DNA from: Dromaius novaehollandiae | Taxonomy: Eukaryota > Chordata > Aves > Casuariiformes > Dromaiidae | Direction of reading: 5' to 3' | NCBI RefSeq assembly: GCF_036370855.1 | Contig: NC_088102.1 | Coordinates: forward strand, 16,411,001 to 16,475,000 | DNA length: 64,000 nucleotides | Shown: positions 1 through 14,454 of the stretch, in pieces | Layout: each line of letters starts with the position of its first letter | Position numbering within the stretch: position 1 is the first letter of the stretch | Notes under the pieces: model-generated | Database searches by the model: none | What the model was told of the DNA's origin: nothing | The model's input: the letters and a program-made list of their open reading frames with translations, nothing else | Position numbers and translations under genes: made by a program

Positions 1-814
1 TTCTATACTCCTGGACTGCACGGATGGGCATGGAGTTCCCTTTTTCAGCTCAAGACAAATAAGAGGCTAAGGTGTCGTCAGGTCTTAAAACCACCAGCAG
101 TGACTTTGGCTTTTTAGCCAGGATGCTTGCCATAAAAAGGTCTCTGCATCCTGTGTTTAATCCCTCCATCCCTCCAAGGAGCTCAAAATTTAACCACTGA
201 AGTTAACATGGGGTAACATGCACTCAGATTTGCTCTGTTCAAGGCATTCCTGCTTGACAAGCGAGGAGCTAACATTGGGAAGACCCCATCCCACAGCTGC
301 TGTGTTACACAGGTTAAAATCGCAGGGAAGAAGGCAGGGAGTTCTTGGAGAAAGCCATTTGCTAGGGCATCACAGTGCAGCAGCAGGGACTAGGGGGGAG
401 GAAAGACCAGCAGGAAAGGGTAAAGTTAGAGAAAAGGGGTAAATTGTGCTCTATAAAAACAGCATTAGAAAAATTATAATGAATGAAAATCTGCATCACA
501 GGCAACCCAAGTCAGTAAATCTAATTCTTATAGTTGAGGAGAGCACTTGATGAATTCTTCTATCACAGGACTCTGCTGTGTGACTTAACAGATACGGTTA
601 TGTACAACCTTATGGCTAAATATATAGCGATGTATGTGTGTATCTCTATACATATTTTGGGATATCAACAAAAGACATTTTTAATCACCTGTTTCAAGAG
701 ATGAATCTATACTACACACTAGCAAAATGAAGGGGGAGAGAGGAAAAGAACGTGGAAAGGAATTGTCTGTCTTGTAACTCCCAGGCCTTAATTACAATAC
801 ACAGATAAATAGGG

Positions 815-836
815 AGACAGACAGACAGGCAGGCAG
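815..836. repeat. Short (AGAC)/(AGGC) tract
   Basis: Three AGAC units followed by AGGC units, visible directly. Confidence 0.9.
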
Positions 837-3800
837 AAGGGCACAGATAAAAGGGCATGTATGTTCAAAGGAAACATAATTACCTGCTATTCCCTTGCTC
901 TGTGGAAAAAGGTTGAGAGTTTCAATACCGACAGAAGCTAAAAATTGATCCATAGAAAAATGTTCACTTCACTAGAGGCTGCGAAAGAGCTTCGGCAACT
1001 GACACAGAGGAAAGTTGTTCTGAATTCCTTCAGGCGGGTTGGAAGGCAGCTCTGACTTGAATAACGCAAGAGGCCTTTGAGGCATACAGATGCCCTCCTT
1101 TCGGAAAAGTTTTTCTTGGAAAGCAAACTTCCTCCTCTCAACTTGTGTTTGGCAGCGAGGACTGAAATCCAGGCTTGCTGTGCAAATTATTTCTTTCCAG
1201 TATCAGTGGACGCTGCTCAGCAAAAGTTAACAGCCTCTTTCCTGCGCTCAGCTTTTTATATCAAACACAGGTCATCATCCAACCCGCGCCTTTCCATGCA
1301 GTCTGCCTCATTCCCTCTTTCAGCTCTTCTTAATCTTTCTTTCCTACCCATGCTAGCTAAGTTTCTCCCTTTTTCCACTGCCTTCAGACAAACGCAGCCT
1401 AGGAAAATGCAATATTTATTCCTTGCCAAGCCCTATGTCCTTCGGGATGGAGAGAGGGGTTCAAGCTCACCCCATGGGGTGACACAAATGGTTTGAGCTT
1501 GTCTGGAGATGAACAGATTACAGGCTTTCATCTCTACAGTGTACTGGGGATCATACTATTCCAAAAAACCTAAAACTCTCTCTGGGGCAGGGAATAACTC
1601 TTTTTCTGTGTTTAAACAATGCCCAGCAAGATGAAATCCTGACTGAGCCGCTGGGCACATGCATGCGAAGAAGTAACGTTAAGACAATTTTGAAAACTCC
1701 ATTGGTTGGCTTGGAGGATCCGAGCCTGGGACCGAGTGCGCAGCCGGCAGGGCTCTGCCAGCCCAGCACACGCTACTGCCGCTCCTCTTCTGCTCCCAGC
1801 CAGCTCCAAGTTTCTCCTACTAGTTTTCTATCAGCAAGAACAACGTCTTTAAGTGTCAGTATTAGATGGACTTCCCTGTCATCATCTTAAGCCACGTCCA
1901 TATTTTCTTTACAGCAATAATTAAAACAACATATTCACCAGCTGGGTTATTTTTTTCCCCCAGATTTAATCTGTTCAGGCCTGATTTACATATTAAAAGC
2001 ACTAATTAGCCCCTCAGAGTGTCTGAGCACGGATAGTGCAATAACTGGTCATGTAGTCACTAGAGACCACTCCCTAGTGCTTTTAGTAAGATCTCATGTA
2101 TACAGCCTCAGTCTCTGGACGGTAGGAATGGCCATGTGTAGAGGGTTGTCTGCTTTGTTTCATAGCATTGAGGGACTGTAATGTCGGATTGCTTCATTCT
2201 TGCATTTTTTCTTCTCTTTGAAGTGTCGTGTTTGATCTGTCTGCTTGTCTGTCAGTTCTCCCCCCTCCCCCATTCCCTGTTGCATCATGTGCGGGAGCCT
2301 GAGAGAGGACGGACCGCCTCTGGCCAATGCTGGTGCAGAAAATGCCAATCCAATCAAAAGCATAATGGCCTTTTCTCTCAGCTTTGATGCAGCATTCAAA
2401 TAAACAAGAACTGTGCACTCAAAACAAAAAATTCAATAACCCTCTGAGCCATTCTTCTGGCTAAGGATATTCGAAGGAATCATTTAATTTTCTTTGTATG
2501 TTTAAAAGTCATCTACAAAATGGCTCATTGGCCTGGAAGCAATTCTATGTACCCCCAGGTGAGAGACCTGAGTATGAATCCTGACTGAGCATGTTTCCAA
2601 AGCTGCCAGGAGCTGCAAAGCCCCTGGGGTGAGAGGAGAGGCTCTCTAAACCCAACTTACTGGGCTTTGACACCCAACTTCTTCTAGGAAACATGTAAGA
2701 GCAAGACAGGCACTGCTTCCCCAGAGATCACTGTGATTACTCCCTGGTTTTGGAATATGCAAAAGGTCCCATTAGTCTGGTAAAGGGACAGCGCTTGTCT
2801 ACACACATGATGCTGCCAGATGAACATGACACTCTGCTTGGACAACAGCAGCTGGTATCACTCATGAGCTGCATTGCCCAGCAGCACCAGCCCCCTTGCA
2901 GCTTCCAGGAGCAATTTGCACTGATTTCATCAGTATGTTTCTTAGGGAGCAGGGCCAAAAGAGAGTGTCCAGAGCTGCCACCATCCTTCATGCAAATAAC
3001 TTTGTAGCTGGAGCACTTGTCAAAGTGCAGGTGGCCCAGGGCCTGACGCTCCAGGCAGGGGCACTTGCCCTCTTCTGAAGAAGCTGTGCCCTGGGGCAAA
3101 GATTTCTAGTTTCTCTGGGCCAAGGTGAGGAAGGAAGCAAGAACAAACCATCTAAACCAGTGCCAAGGGCCTCACTGGGAGATGAAGCCCTCTGCTCTGC
3201 TGATGAATCTTACTTAAATAATCTTTGGATAAAATTTGTAAGCAGTTGCATAAGTATCCTAAGTGTATCACCAGCCAGTTAGATAGTTTTCAGAGCATGA
3301 GCTTGTCTTGGATGTCAATTTGGATAAGCCTTAACACTCAGAAAAAGATTACTGAGCAATATCCTCCCTACCCTGCTAGCTGGCCGAGGAAATTTAACCT
3401 TAACATTGTTATTAGCCCCTAACACAGTTAAGTCCATGACCAGGACTCTTGGGCACTAGAGTAATGCAAGTTCTCAACAACAGAGATATTACAAGCCAGG
3501 GGAGGTAGCATGTAGGAAGATGAAAACAAGCCTGAGGAGAGGAGAGCAGGAAAAAATCAGGATTTTGTGAAGTTGTCCTGAGTGAAACTTAGTGTTGTGA
3601 GTCAAATAATGATTTTTGGTGCAATTACATTTCTTTGCCTAGAGGAGCCCTGAAGCCTATAAGGAGTTGCAATACCATAGAGGAAAGAGGCAGATGGCAG
3701 CAACGTAAGCACTAGAGGGTTTGGCCAAAAACCAAGGGGAAATTGTCTTGGCTCTGCTACCATCTTTGCTGGCTATTTTCTTCATAACAACATTACACTT

Positions 3801-5276
3801 TTCCAAGAGTCCCATTTCAGAATCCCTTTTTTTAAAAAAATTTAGATTCCAGTGTTTCCAGGAGCCAAAGCTGCACAAGAGTCCAAGAGCCTGAAAACTG
3901 TAACTTCTAAAACCGCTGACTCCTATTCAAGTTAAAGAGAGAAAGTCATATAGGGGGATTTAGGTCTGACATGGCCGTGTAAACTGCCCTCTGCTTCCAA
4001 CAGAGAAAGATACCTCTGGCACATTAAAAAACTTCTTGCAAAGCAAATAAGTCAACAAAATCCATTTAATTTAAACTAAATGCTCCCTCAGGCTATCAGA
4101 ACAGACCATCCACTGTTTACCAGGGGAGCTTTTGACTAATGCCAGCTCTTGTGAGATGCCTCTCCAACCTTTAAATGGGTTGGGAATGCTCAGCTAGACA
4201 TACTGTTCTGATTAGCAGCTTTGCAATTACAACCGAGGCTTGAATATGTAAACGCTGTCATCCACAGTCTGTCTATCAGTGATATCAGTAAGCAAGTTTC
4301 CATCACAGCTGGCTGCATCCCACAAAGAGGAACAGAATGGTTTTAGGGACTCCTCTTTTGAGACGGGGCAAAACTTGTCTTCAGTTGGTGAAAGCTGATG
4401 TAGGTTTTCCAAGAAATAACTACAGTTTTGCTGTCAAATCTTTGTAAAGCAGGATCCAAGAGACCTCCAGAGAAGAGGAGATCTTCAGTCCTCAAATTAA
4501 GGGCATCATTTCTCACACAGACCTTCCTTCTACAGTATGCATCTCGATACTTGTTTATCAGCTCCTGTGAGCTGATAATCCAAACAGCTAATTTCCCCCA
4601 AATTCCCCAATAACTGAAGCCATATGTTTTGCTTTGATACAGGTTCTATCAAATTAAAAGATTTGGCAGGAAACATAATTGTAGCCAGTATTTACTGCTA
4701 ACTAGAGAATAGCAAGAAGTTATAGTTTAAAGTGTTTGTGTTCAGTTTGGGTTGGTCTGTTAGGGAAGTACACTGGAGAGCTGCATATAACTAATGTTAT
4801 TAGCTGGCACAGAACCTCCCAGAAAGAGAAAAAAACATTTGTGCATCCCTGATACATTTGCCTTAGAGGCATACAGTCTCATGCTTCCTCCTTCTTCTTG
4901 TGCCTTCATCACCTTCAATTGCCAATTTAGATATCTCCTCCATTCCTAGCCCACTCAAAGTAACTTCTCCACATCTTTCTTGCTCTTTGAGTCTTTCTGC
5001 TGTCGCTCTACCAACCTTCTCTCTTCCCAAATGGAAGAGATCTGGGCTTCCTCTTGTCCCTGTATTTTAAGTCCTTGCAGTCTCAGTGCCTTTCTCAGTG
5101 TCCAGTGACCTGAGTGAGAGTCTCATTTTTTATGTCCAGCCTTTACTTTGCAACCATCCCAAAAACTGTGCTGTAGGAGAACGTAGACTAACAGCTCAGC
5201 AGAAAAGCATGGCCTTCTGCCCATTGCCAACATGTGCCAATGCAAGCTCTCCTTGCGTGCTGGTGCAGCAGGTCTT

Positions 5277-5292
5277 CATACATACATACATA
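5277..5292. repeat. (CATA)4 tract
   Basis: Four CATA units, visible directly. Confidence 0.9.
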
Positions 5293-8172
5293 CACATAAT
5301 GGCCACTGCCTGTAAGTACATCAGAATTGTGTAACTTTGGAAAGGGTGGAGGACAAGGCTTCATCAAAAGGTGCTGTGATGCCTGATACAGAATTAGAAA
5401 TCTTCAAGTTTCATTTTATAGCCAGCCCTTTGGTCTCCCTAAAATGGCAAAGCAGGACTTGGTTGTCACCAGCAAAGCCACACAAATTCTTGTGTCAAAG
5501 CCACAGAATAATGCAAGTTCTCAGCCATAGCTATCTCATGAACTGCTTCAACCCAATCTACTGCAAAAGATCCATAATAGCCAGCATGCTGTCTCCACAG
5601 AGATGGTCTGACTGTGAGGTTTGCAGTCTAGCAAGATGAGCAAGGTGTGATGTGAGCTGTGCTGTGAATATTTCCCCAGCAAATCAGCTCTACAGTCTTA
5701 CATCCTGGTTTGAGCCTGTACTACAAGTTTTGACGTTTATCCCAGATACTGAAAATTTTGAGAGTATTTCTCCCTGAAATTTTGCTCTCTGCTGCATGGA
5801 TTCAAGTCCATGTGCATCCACAGTTACTGTGATGGGGTAACTAAGGCCTTAACTCCTGTCACCTGTTTGCATTCTAGTCCTTGAAGGGTGCAAATCTTCC
5901 CTTCAAGCAGAAACTGTCACACACACAGTATCTAGGAAATTAGTTAAAAATAATACTCAAACACTCCCACTGCTAATTGCTGGTTGAGGCAAAGCCTTGT
6001 GCTGATGACCAGTGCATCCTTTTCTCTCTGTTGTGCAGGCTCAGTTCACGGCTCTCAGTCTGGCTGGTGCCAGTCAGTGAGCTAGCAGAGTAGCATTTAC
6101 TGAGCAGGCCAAAGTCCACAGTGCCACATTTTGGTAGCAGAAAGATGTTGCTGAAAATAATTGGGCCTGGCAGCACTCGATTCATTTCCAAAACCAGTCC
6201 ATTAGTTCCAAGGCTCAGTGAGTGTTTGGTTGCTCTGTAAACCAGCCACATGCCTAGATATTGTGCCCAATTAATCTGGAATGAGTTTGATTATAACAAT
6301 GTATATTTGCAACAAGCTGCTTCTGTTTAAAAAAAAAGGAAAAAGAAAGAAAGGATTTTAAAATCTTTTCTTTTATCCCAGTTATACATTTTTCCCTTTC
6401 TGTTGTCAGCTGTGTGGCTGCCAGTGCCCACAGGTATTCCTCAGGGATGTGGCAGGAGACAACAGTACAACTGGCTTCTTGACAGCGGAGAGGTGGCCTG
6501 CCAACTGCTACCCATTGACTGGAGTGTGTGCTTGGCTCTGGGAGGAAACACTGCTGCAATATGCTCTCCCCAGAGAAATCGAACCTCAGAAATCATGACT
6601 GGTGCTGAAACATTCCCAGATCTCACTGCACTTTTTAAAGCACAGAAGTTGGCCATCAGGGGAACCAGTTCAAAATTACACATTTAAGTTGCTGGAAACA
6701 GTAATACCATGAATACCCACACACACCTTTTCTCCAGTTTTTTTTTTTTTCCTCTCTGCACTGACCCCCCCATGACCCTTAACATCTTCTAGTGCAGGCA
6801 AGGCAGATCTAGGATCCAAATTAACACTATCTTCTGTCTTGATTTAAGACATACTCTCCTTGGAGGAATGAAGATTCTCCATTCAAACAGTTTTCAAAAA
6901 ATGCAGGAATGCAATGATTTTGCTGTTGCTTTCCTGGTTCCTTCCTTCAGCTTCGCAAACACCGTCTCTGTACAGTCATCTGTAAGCCAGTTCCGTTAAC
7001 TTTACACCTAACATGACTCATGATGTGCAGAAAGGCAGACAACTCTCTACTTGGAAAGCAGAATATATAGAGAGGTGTCCAATTCAGCTGAGTGACAACA
7101 GCCCTTACCCTATTGTAACTCCAGGATCATGTCACCGAAAGCAGAGAAATCAAGCTAGTTACTAACTTCTATCATCTACTAAGAGCAGCATATGATTACT
7201 ATGATTCCTAACAGCCTCCAACAGTGGAAGAGACTGATGGTCGGGCCGCTAACCTGCATTTCTTCCTAGCCAGAATATGCCTGTATAAATGAGGTTGGAG
7301 ACCACCTGAACACCAATTCTGGAAAGCATTTTTGCATCTCAAATACACTACATTTCAGCAGCTGAGATGCTCAGGTTTCTTTGATGTCCTCTATTAAATT
7401 ATGACCTTGAGAACAAAATAGAAGAAATCGGATTTAGTTTCTCACTTAGCAGAATCCTAAATTCAGTCTCTATTTTTCCCCAGCCTACTTCTCCTTGCAC
7501 TGTTAAATACAAGTATTGGTCAGAAAATGCAAAAATAACATATTAGTGATGCCCAAAAGAATTAAATGACAGTGTCTTATGTCTCATGGGAGACCAGCAA
7601 CTTTAAATCAGCATGCAAAATATTCCTTCCTACTAGCTAACTAGTTCAGGAGGAAAGGAGCTGGGCTTAAATACAATTGCCCAATTTCAAACAGCCCAGC
7701 CTCAGCTTCTTAGCAGCGTTGTCCCGCTCGACACTAGAAGACTTGTGCTGGATTTTCTACTTCCAAATCCGGTATCTGCTGAACAGCTCCCCCCTCCCCC
7801 ACAACAGACGAAGTCTAAAGCTGGGAGTTTGTTTCCATCTTTTGGCTTACACAGTAGCCAGGAGAGATGGTACCAGGCACACACCACCTCCAGGCTCCAA
7901 AGTCCCTGTCCCTGCTTAACATGGGACTGGAGCAGGAAGGGGCTGGCTTTTGCATGATTTCCAGATCAAATTTTCCTTGTGAGGGAGGGAGACAACAGTG
8001 CTGGCACAGAATTCTCTTCTTGGAGTATTTTACCGTCTCCCAAAGCCCTCCCCGGACTGTGCACTACCCAGCCCTTTAGCTCACAGTTCTGACCAGATTG
8101 CGCACAAGGTTCCAACAGTCGCCTGGAAAGTCACTCTGGCAATTAAGTGTTGGTAGGGCTTTTTTTCTGTGG

Positions 8173-8190
8173 TTTTTTTTTTTTTTTTTT
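8173..8190. repeat. T18 run
   Basis: Homopolymer run on the plus strand, preceded by a shorter T-run at 8160-8166. Confidence 0.95.
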
Positions 8191-8728
8191 CCAAATACGG
8201 AGGGTATGGCCCACTGTGCGAGGTATTGCAGCCACCCTCCCTGTCAGGCCGTTTCACAGTAGTATTGTGGCGCCATGGAGAGGAGCTAATTGGATTTGTT
8301 GTCACCTCCCGAAGCTGCCAGGAGCTCACGTCTGCTCTGGTTACAGATGAAGACATCACGGTGACAGGCTTAGAGATGGCTCAGCTGGCATCCTAGGGCC
8401 ACTAATAGAGCCATGTTGATTTAATGTCCGAGTGGAGAGGTGCAGACAAGCTGTTCAAGTTTTCTATTCCAAACAAAGCAGAGATCTGTTATCAGTTGTC
8501 TGCAGATCAGTAAATAAACTTCCATGTGGCTCTCACAGCACCTAACCATCGCTACAGAAGAATGACAAAGTATTTTAACATTGAGATGGTACTTTTAAAT
8601 GAGAGCACTGTCTCTATGGTTTATATTGCCCTCAGGGAAATCAGTTAATTCCTTCATACATAAATTTTACTTAACTATGTAATTATGGATGAATCCTATT
8701 AGTCTTTAAATTGCTCACTAGTTAAAAG

Positions 8729-8752
8729 GTGTGTGTGTGTGTGTGTGTGTGT
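8729..8752. repeat. (GT)12 microsatellite
   Basis: Uninterrupted GT dinucleotide repeat, directly visible. Confidence 0.97.
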
Positions 8753-9639
8753 TTTCTACATCTCTTTTTTGTGGAATGTACAGATCATCTGCACTTATGA
8801 AGATTAAAAGCCTGTTTGGGGATTTTTGTTTGTTTGTTTTTTCTGTTTTTCTTTTAAGTGAAAGCATAGAATTTATTCTAGGACTAGAGCATGATTTTTT
8901 GCCTCTTCTGTATTACACTATCTAATCAGAGCACAAAACTGAGTTTAGGTTGTGTTTCCTTTATGCTCAGTGCCCTCAACATCTCTGTCAGCTCTCACCC
9001 TGACCTCTGGCTGCCTTCAGGTGGTATCACCCAGCTCTCACTTGTGGTCCTTGTTAAATGATGACTCGTGCCAGCAGTGAGCATGTGAAGACAGCTCAGG
9101 CAGGACAGTATCCTTTTATATCCATTTTCACAGCTGTAAGAGCCAAGGCTCCAGCACAGCTCTGAGTTATGTTTTTGAGGTCTCAGCACCCAAGCCATGT
9201 CAGATTTTCAGGAGGACTCAGGTCCTGCTCACACACTTCAGGCTTTAGGTTTCCTGCTGTTCCCACAGTCGCATTTACAGCCAGAGTTTCAAAAGAGCTC
9301 AGCACCTCCCAACATAGTGTAAAAACGAAACCTTTCCCTAGATGACTCAGAGCATTTAGGGAATCTGATCATCCCCAAGTCTACACGAATTTGTGAAACA
9401 GGCCTGCTATTGTTAACATCTATGGTACTTCCACAGGTCCTGTTCTTTATTCATCTCAAAATCCCAAATTAAGTCATATCCTGACCCTCTAAAAGGCAAG
9501 AGCAAGGGGAGCAAGGCACTGCTGCAGAGAGGTCACAAAGCAAACACTGATGCCCTGCCAGCTGCCACCACCATTGTCTCCAGCCAGGGAAAGGCCAAGT
9601 GGGCAGCAGTAACACACCTGCTTGTCAGACAACTTTGGA

Positions 9640-9850
9640 TGAGAGGATGATTCTGGCTGGAAGGGGCCTCAGGAGGTCTGTAGCCTACTCAAAGCCGGGT
9701 CAGCTGTGAGCCCCTGCTCAGGGCTTTCTCCAGTCAGGTCTTGAAAACCTCTAGGGATGGAGACTGCACAATGTTCTGGGGCAACCTGTTGCAATGCTGG
9801 ACTATCTTCATGAGGAAAAGGCTTCTCAAGAAAGATAGCTTACTTTTTTC
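9640..9850 (-). mobile_element. CR1 LINE 3' fragment (decayed)
   Basis: The plus strand reads as the reverse complement of the CR1 3' region. Diagnostic words occur in the right order: ctggctggaaggggcctc, aggaggtctgtagcc, gctcagggctttctccag, agggatggagactgcacaa and ggggcaacctgttgcaatg. The usual terminal octamer repeat (ATTCTATG type) is not evident, so the extreme 3' end is lost or degraded. CR1 is the main LINE of birds and reptiles, which supports a sauropsid host. Boundaries are approximate. Confidence 0.75.
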
Positions 9851-12800
9851 TGGTCATGACCCAGCTTACCTGCACACCATCTGCTTGCCCCTTCCAGCCT
9901 GCCTCTGAGTCTCCTGCCCCCATTCTTGACAGCTCCTCGGCTCTATCAGTTTAACGGGGCTGCAGTGCATCTGTCTGCCTTTTTGTCCACTGAAGCCAGC
10001 CCAGTGGGAGAGCAGCCTAGCCCCGAAGGGAGCCACAGGGACACAAGTCTGGTAGCAATAGCTGGGGAAGGCAGCTGCCTTCTCCCACCGCTCAGGCTGG
10101 AGGCTGCTCCCTTTTCTCTTCCTATCCTGCGTGCTTGGCACGCTGTGGCAGCCCCATGGAGAAAGGGTGAAGGGAAGAAAGGAGGAAAGATTGTACCCGG
10201 GCAAGGGATTGCTTCAAACACCAAAACAGCCTTTCTCCAGTCCAGCACTTTTATTGCCACAGTTACTGAAGGTTGCAGGGGGTCTGGGCAGGCTGAGAGA
10301 GGTATTTAGGAAGTCTGGACACAGGACAATAACATCCTTTCTGGTCTGTCAATAGTAGGTGTGAACTAGAAGGAAAGCTGAAGACCACAGCACAAAACTG
10401 TCAGCAAACTTATGAATAAAAACAATGTGCATTCCTTGTTTGTCTCCTCATTTAATACTTAATGACAGCATTTCTCATCCAAAGACTTTGAACTGTTTTA
10501 TAAATGATATTGTCGTTATTCTTGTTTACCAGGCAGGCCAGAAATGTGCTGCGACTTACTCCAAGCCCTTCATCAGCCCAGTGGCAAAGACACAAACCCA
10601 AGTATCAGAGCATCAACCTTGTATCCAAACCACTGAGGTTCTCTCTTCCTGCTCAGACTTAGTTATTTCCTGAATGTCCTCATCTGAAGCGTGGAAAAGG
10701 CCTCTGTGTTTCATGTAGCACCACAAAAAAGTCTTAACCAAAATATTAGAAAAGAAAAAAATCAGACATACTAAATAGGCTCTTTCATCTTCTAAAATTC
10801 TATTGCGCCTTTCTGCTGTGTCTGGAGAGGCTGGGAATACCAGGAAATGAAACTCCTAGTGACTCATCCCTCATGGGTTTCGAGGAAAATCACAATGTCT
10901 CTAGGCACTGCAACAACACGTCAACCTTGACCAGTCCCACCGCACAGCAGCACTGCAGGGGTGTCAGCGTTGCGTGCTACCACCTGCAATGCTACACAAC
11001 GATACCGAGCAGGGCCTCCCAGTCACTGCCTGAGCACCAGCCACAGGGGGACCCAGGATTCCTGCTCCCATAGGCAAGGGCAGGAGGCAGAATCGTCTCT
11101 GTACCCTTAAAGATAACAAAAATTCACTTGTTTAATTTGGTGCTCAGACCACGGTCCGCAGACCACAGATGGCTCACAGAGCCGGCTGGCAAGGGAGAGA
11201 CTGCAACAGCTCTGAATAAAACACCAGGGAACTGAATTGCCATGAGGGGAGGGTGAACACCTCTTTACAGAGAGGTTCTGCCTCTTTTGCAGAGACAGCT
11301 GGGCAATTACCTCTCGGATAAACATGTGGAGATAATGGAGGAAGAGGCCCGCTGGAAGGCCATTTTGAAAATTTACAGCTGACCCTAAAATGTGGTTATT
11401 ACCTGCACGTTCTCCTCTGAAATGTGGACAAGGCCTCTGTACTCCGTAGAGCACAGTGAAAACAACCCCAAACCCCTTGATGTAATATCAGCGAGTCCAA
11501 GCCTGGAGCCATTCTGAAAATGGTCCAAGGATATGAGCAGCAATGGATTTTGGTGGCTTCCAGCACTCACCTGCTGTCCCTTTTTCAGTAATGCTGACTG
11601 GGATTTTCTGTGGTACCAAACAGAGTGAAACTAAACAGTTGGGTGATAAGGATGGGATAAGATTAGCCTGAATCCTCCTCATCCAGCAGTGGAACTGCTG
11701 TCTGAAAACCTGGGAAGTGTCACCCCATCCTACAAACTGAGCTCTCACAACTCCAAACTGCCTTTTTCAAATGATATTACAAGCATCTTTCTCTTCCCAG
11801 ACAATAGATTTTCATCTTTAAGATATCTTCATTTTTCTGGCACAGCAGCAACTATATACAAAGAAGGGACACTTCTTCTCAGCCTTCTTTCTAAAGGCAC
11901 ACTTTCTATCTGTTAACTACTGACTGTAATCTCTATTGAAAGTTACAGTCTAGAGAACTTGGACAGATTTTCACAGTATTCTGTCTGGGCTCCAATTCTA
12001 GCTCCTTATGATAATCTTCCCCAAAGCTTTTAGGGCAAATGATTCCAGCTTCATCTACATTGCCTTGTATTAAGTGAGCTAATTTGTGCTTTGCACAATC
12101 ACTAAGTAGATTAAACAAAGCCACCCAGCTAGAAATATGGTGCAAGACTCCAGATATTTCAGACTAACCGTTTCTTCTGAGGAAGAATTTAAAAAGATTT
12201 GCACTGAGATCTGGATTAACAGAATTAAGATCATTCTGACTCCCAAAGACCAGCTGGGAGGTTTCCTCTTGCCTTCAGGTATGAGAAGAAGAGAATATTA
12301 GAAGGAAAATGTAAGAAAATGATAAATCTAGATACAGTAGCCAGAGTGAGGGATAACAGATAAGGCAAATAAAAAAAGCTATTTTATTTGCTAACTGCTG
12401 GTCTCTACATCAGATTTAGGCTTAGCTGAGAGAGCAGGTACCAGTTGAAACCCTGCCAAACAGGGCAATACATTCCACATAAGCAGCCAACTTCAAATTG
12501 CCATACTTCTGATGGCCAGGAGCCCATGTAAAACAACATGAGCAATCTCCAGAGCAGCAGGTCTCCTATTACATATATGTGCTAGCTGCAGCCACAGCAC
12601 ACGTCTTGGCCACAGCACACATCCAGGATCCATATGCCTGCCAGCTGTGGCTTTTTTCTGGGGCTCACACCTGTACTTCCACCATCACCTTGCTAATCCA
12701 CCTCACTCCATCCAACCAGTCCCTGTCACGGCCAAGGGACCAGCGTAGTCCCTCACTGTATAACACCACAGACCACAATTTGGTCTCCTATTACTCATGT

Positions 12801-14454
12801 CCACAGAGTCCCACAAAGCTTAACAGGGAGGAATTAATATTAAAAAGCATCTGTTTGTATGTGTGTAGGCACAGATCGTCTAGAATTTGATTTAAAATTA
12901 GGCAACCAAAAGTCAAGTCATCATTTAGAAGGCAGGACACAACTGACAGTATTTGAATGAACATACAATCTAGTGTAATGCCTTGTGCCACAGGACAGCA
13001 ATTCTTCTAGATAACGCTAAGGACCCAACTCAGCTCCAGCTTGCCACCTTTTATTTGATTAATTAAGTAGTAAGACAGAAAAGACCATGTAGCCTCCTTT
13101 CTCGGCTAGGCTTAATATTTCATGCTTTCTAGAGGAATTAATTTTAAAGTCATTTGGTTTGATTCTATTTTATTTCCAGTGGATCTCTACTGTGTAATGC
13201 TGCACTCCCTGCTCTCTGTTTCACCAGGAGCATTATCGCTCAGAGCTCCCCAGCCCAGATTTCCTAGTACCTCAAATGGCGGGCCTTCTTGGCCAGGACT
13301 AGGACAAATCCACAAAGTAACCACTTCTTTTCCACCCAGCTAATACAAACAAGTGGGTTAAGACTTCATAGGTGCAACAACAGGCAAGTACGTTTTATGT
13401 ATTTAGTCCTGCAAGTGTACTCTGGACCCAGAAGCAACAAAGAAGCTGCTTCTCATGAGTAAAATTTACTTCACTTTCTCCTCCCCCTACTGCTTCTTCC
13501 TCAGATTCACCAATTAATCCCGTGCTCATTTCGAAAGGCTCCCAGGTGGTCCAACAGCCACTGACTCATCCCTATCAACAGTCTCTCTTGACAAGTCACA
13601 GCTATGTGCATACATACATAAATGTAGCAACCAAAAGCTTGCTATAGTGGTCACTGTTCACTGTGTGCAACAGAGCAGGCTAGCATAGGTTAGGAAATGA
13701 TTGCTTCTGCTCAGTGATGTATTTTAAAGTTTTGAATTACAACAATTTGTAATATGAGAATCCTGGAAAAGGAATTAAAGCTGTGTCTAAAAGCAATGGC
13801 AGAACACAGTGTTACTTGACCTCTTAGGTTGTCCAAGTGTAGGTGGGTGGGGTTTTTTACAATAATGGGTGACATAAAAATTGCACCTTTAGCCGAGGAT
13901 CCCAAATCATGTTCAGCAAACTGATTATTAATTTTAAATACATATAATTCACCCATCACTGAAATGAAGTCACTAATGCGGCTGAAGACCTGCAACATTC
14001 AAACAAAGCAAAGGAGCATGACATGGCAGCCAGTATAGCACAGAAGACAAAGAATACTATGTGCAATTAGAAAAACAGGAGAAAATTTTAGATATGCTGA
14101 ACATAATTACCTAAAATGTTGGTTAGTAGGAGAACACAGCAAGCACTCTGTTCTTACAAGTAATACCATCAGATCTCAGTGCTAAAAACATTGGCTATGT
14201 CTCACACAGAAGTCAGCCACAGTCCTTACTGTGATGGGGAAAAATTGGCAACTCCTGGAAGGAAAGCCTGCCTCCTGTCAATCACCACACCCACCGGATG
14301 TTTTCCCTAAGAGCCTTCTCCGAGAGCACCCTGCCTAGCTACAGAGATGTGGCCAGGTCACAGCCTGATGCAGCCCTGAAGCTATAAAAGATACCCCTTA
14401 TGCCACTATTGCTTTCTTTTTACAGACCACTTTTGAGCAAAGTTCTCTTATGAC
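9851..14454. other. Intergenic, no gene recognised
   Basis: A more GC-rich part (about 9.88-10.3 kb) carries a 127-codon plus frame and opposing minus frames of similar length, as expected by chance at higher GC. No family resemblance. Nothing else firm. Confidence 0.7.

Larger units (their letters stand above)
1..9639. other. Intergenic, no gene recognised
   Basis: All frames here are short and overlap on opposite strands, including the 139-codon frame at 1077-1496 and the 120-codon frame at 2737-3099. No domain, splice-linked exon set or CpG-island promoter was found. Contents are the tracts listed separately. Confidence 0.7.

Noticed and set aside
1077..1496. 139-codon plus-strand open frame, the longest in the window
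   Set aside because: No known domain, no neighbouring splice-linked exon and low-complexity Ser/Leu-rich content. It lies in sequence where antisense frames are also open. Consistent with chance.
2530..2680. Possible SINE fragment (gagacctgagtatgaatcct, weak B-box-like word)
   Set aside because: Only one short motif fits; the flanks do not continue a recognisable element.
2737..3099. 120-codon minus-strand frame rich in Cys
   Set aside because: No signal peptide or cysteine spacing typical of a secreted family, and a plus-strand frame of 85 codons overlaps it. Treated as chance.
9926..10309. 127-codon plus frame with long opposing minus frames
   Set aside because: Locally higher GC lengthens frames in all six readings. 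No similarity to a known protein.
11130..11200. Possible hAT-type DNA transposon end (ccacggtccgcagaccac)
   Set aside because: The word resembles hAT terminal sequence but no terminal inverted partner or 8 bp target duplication was found.
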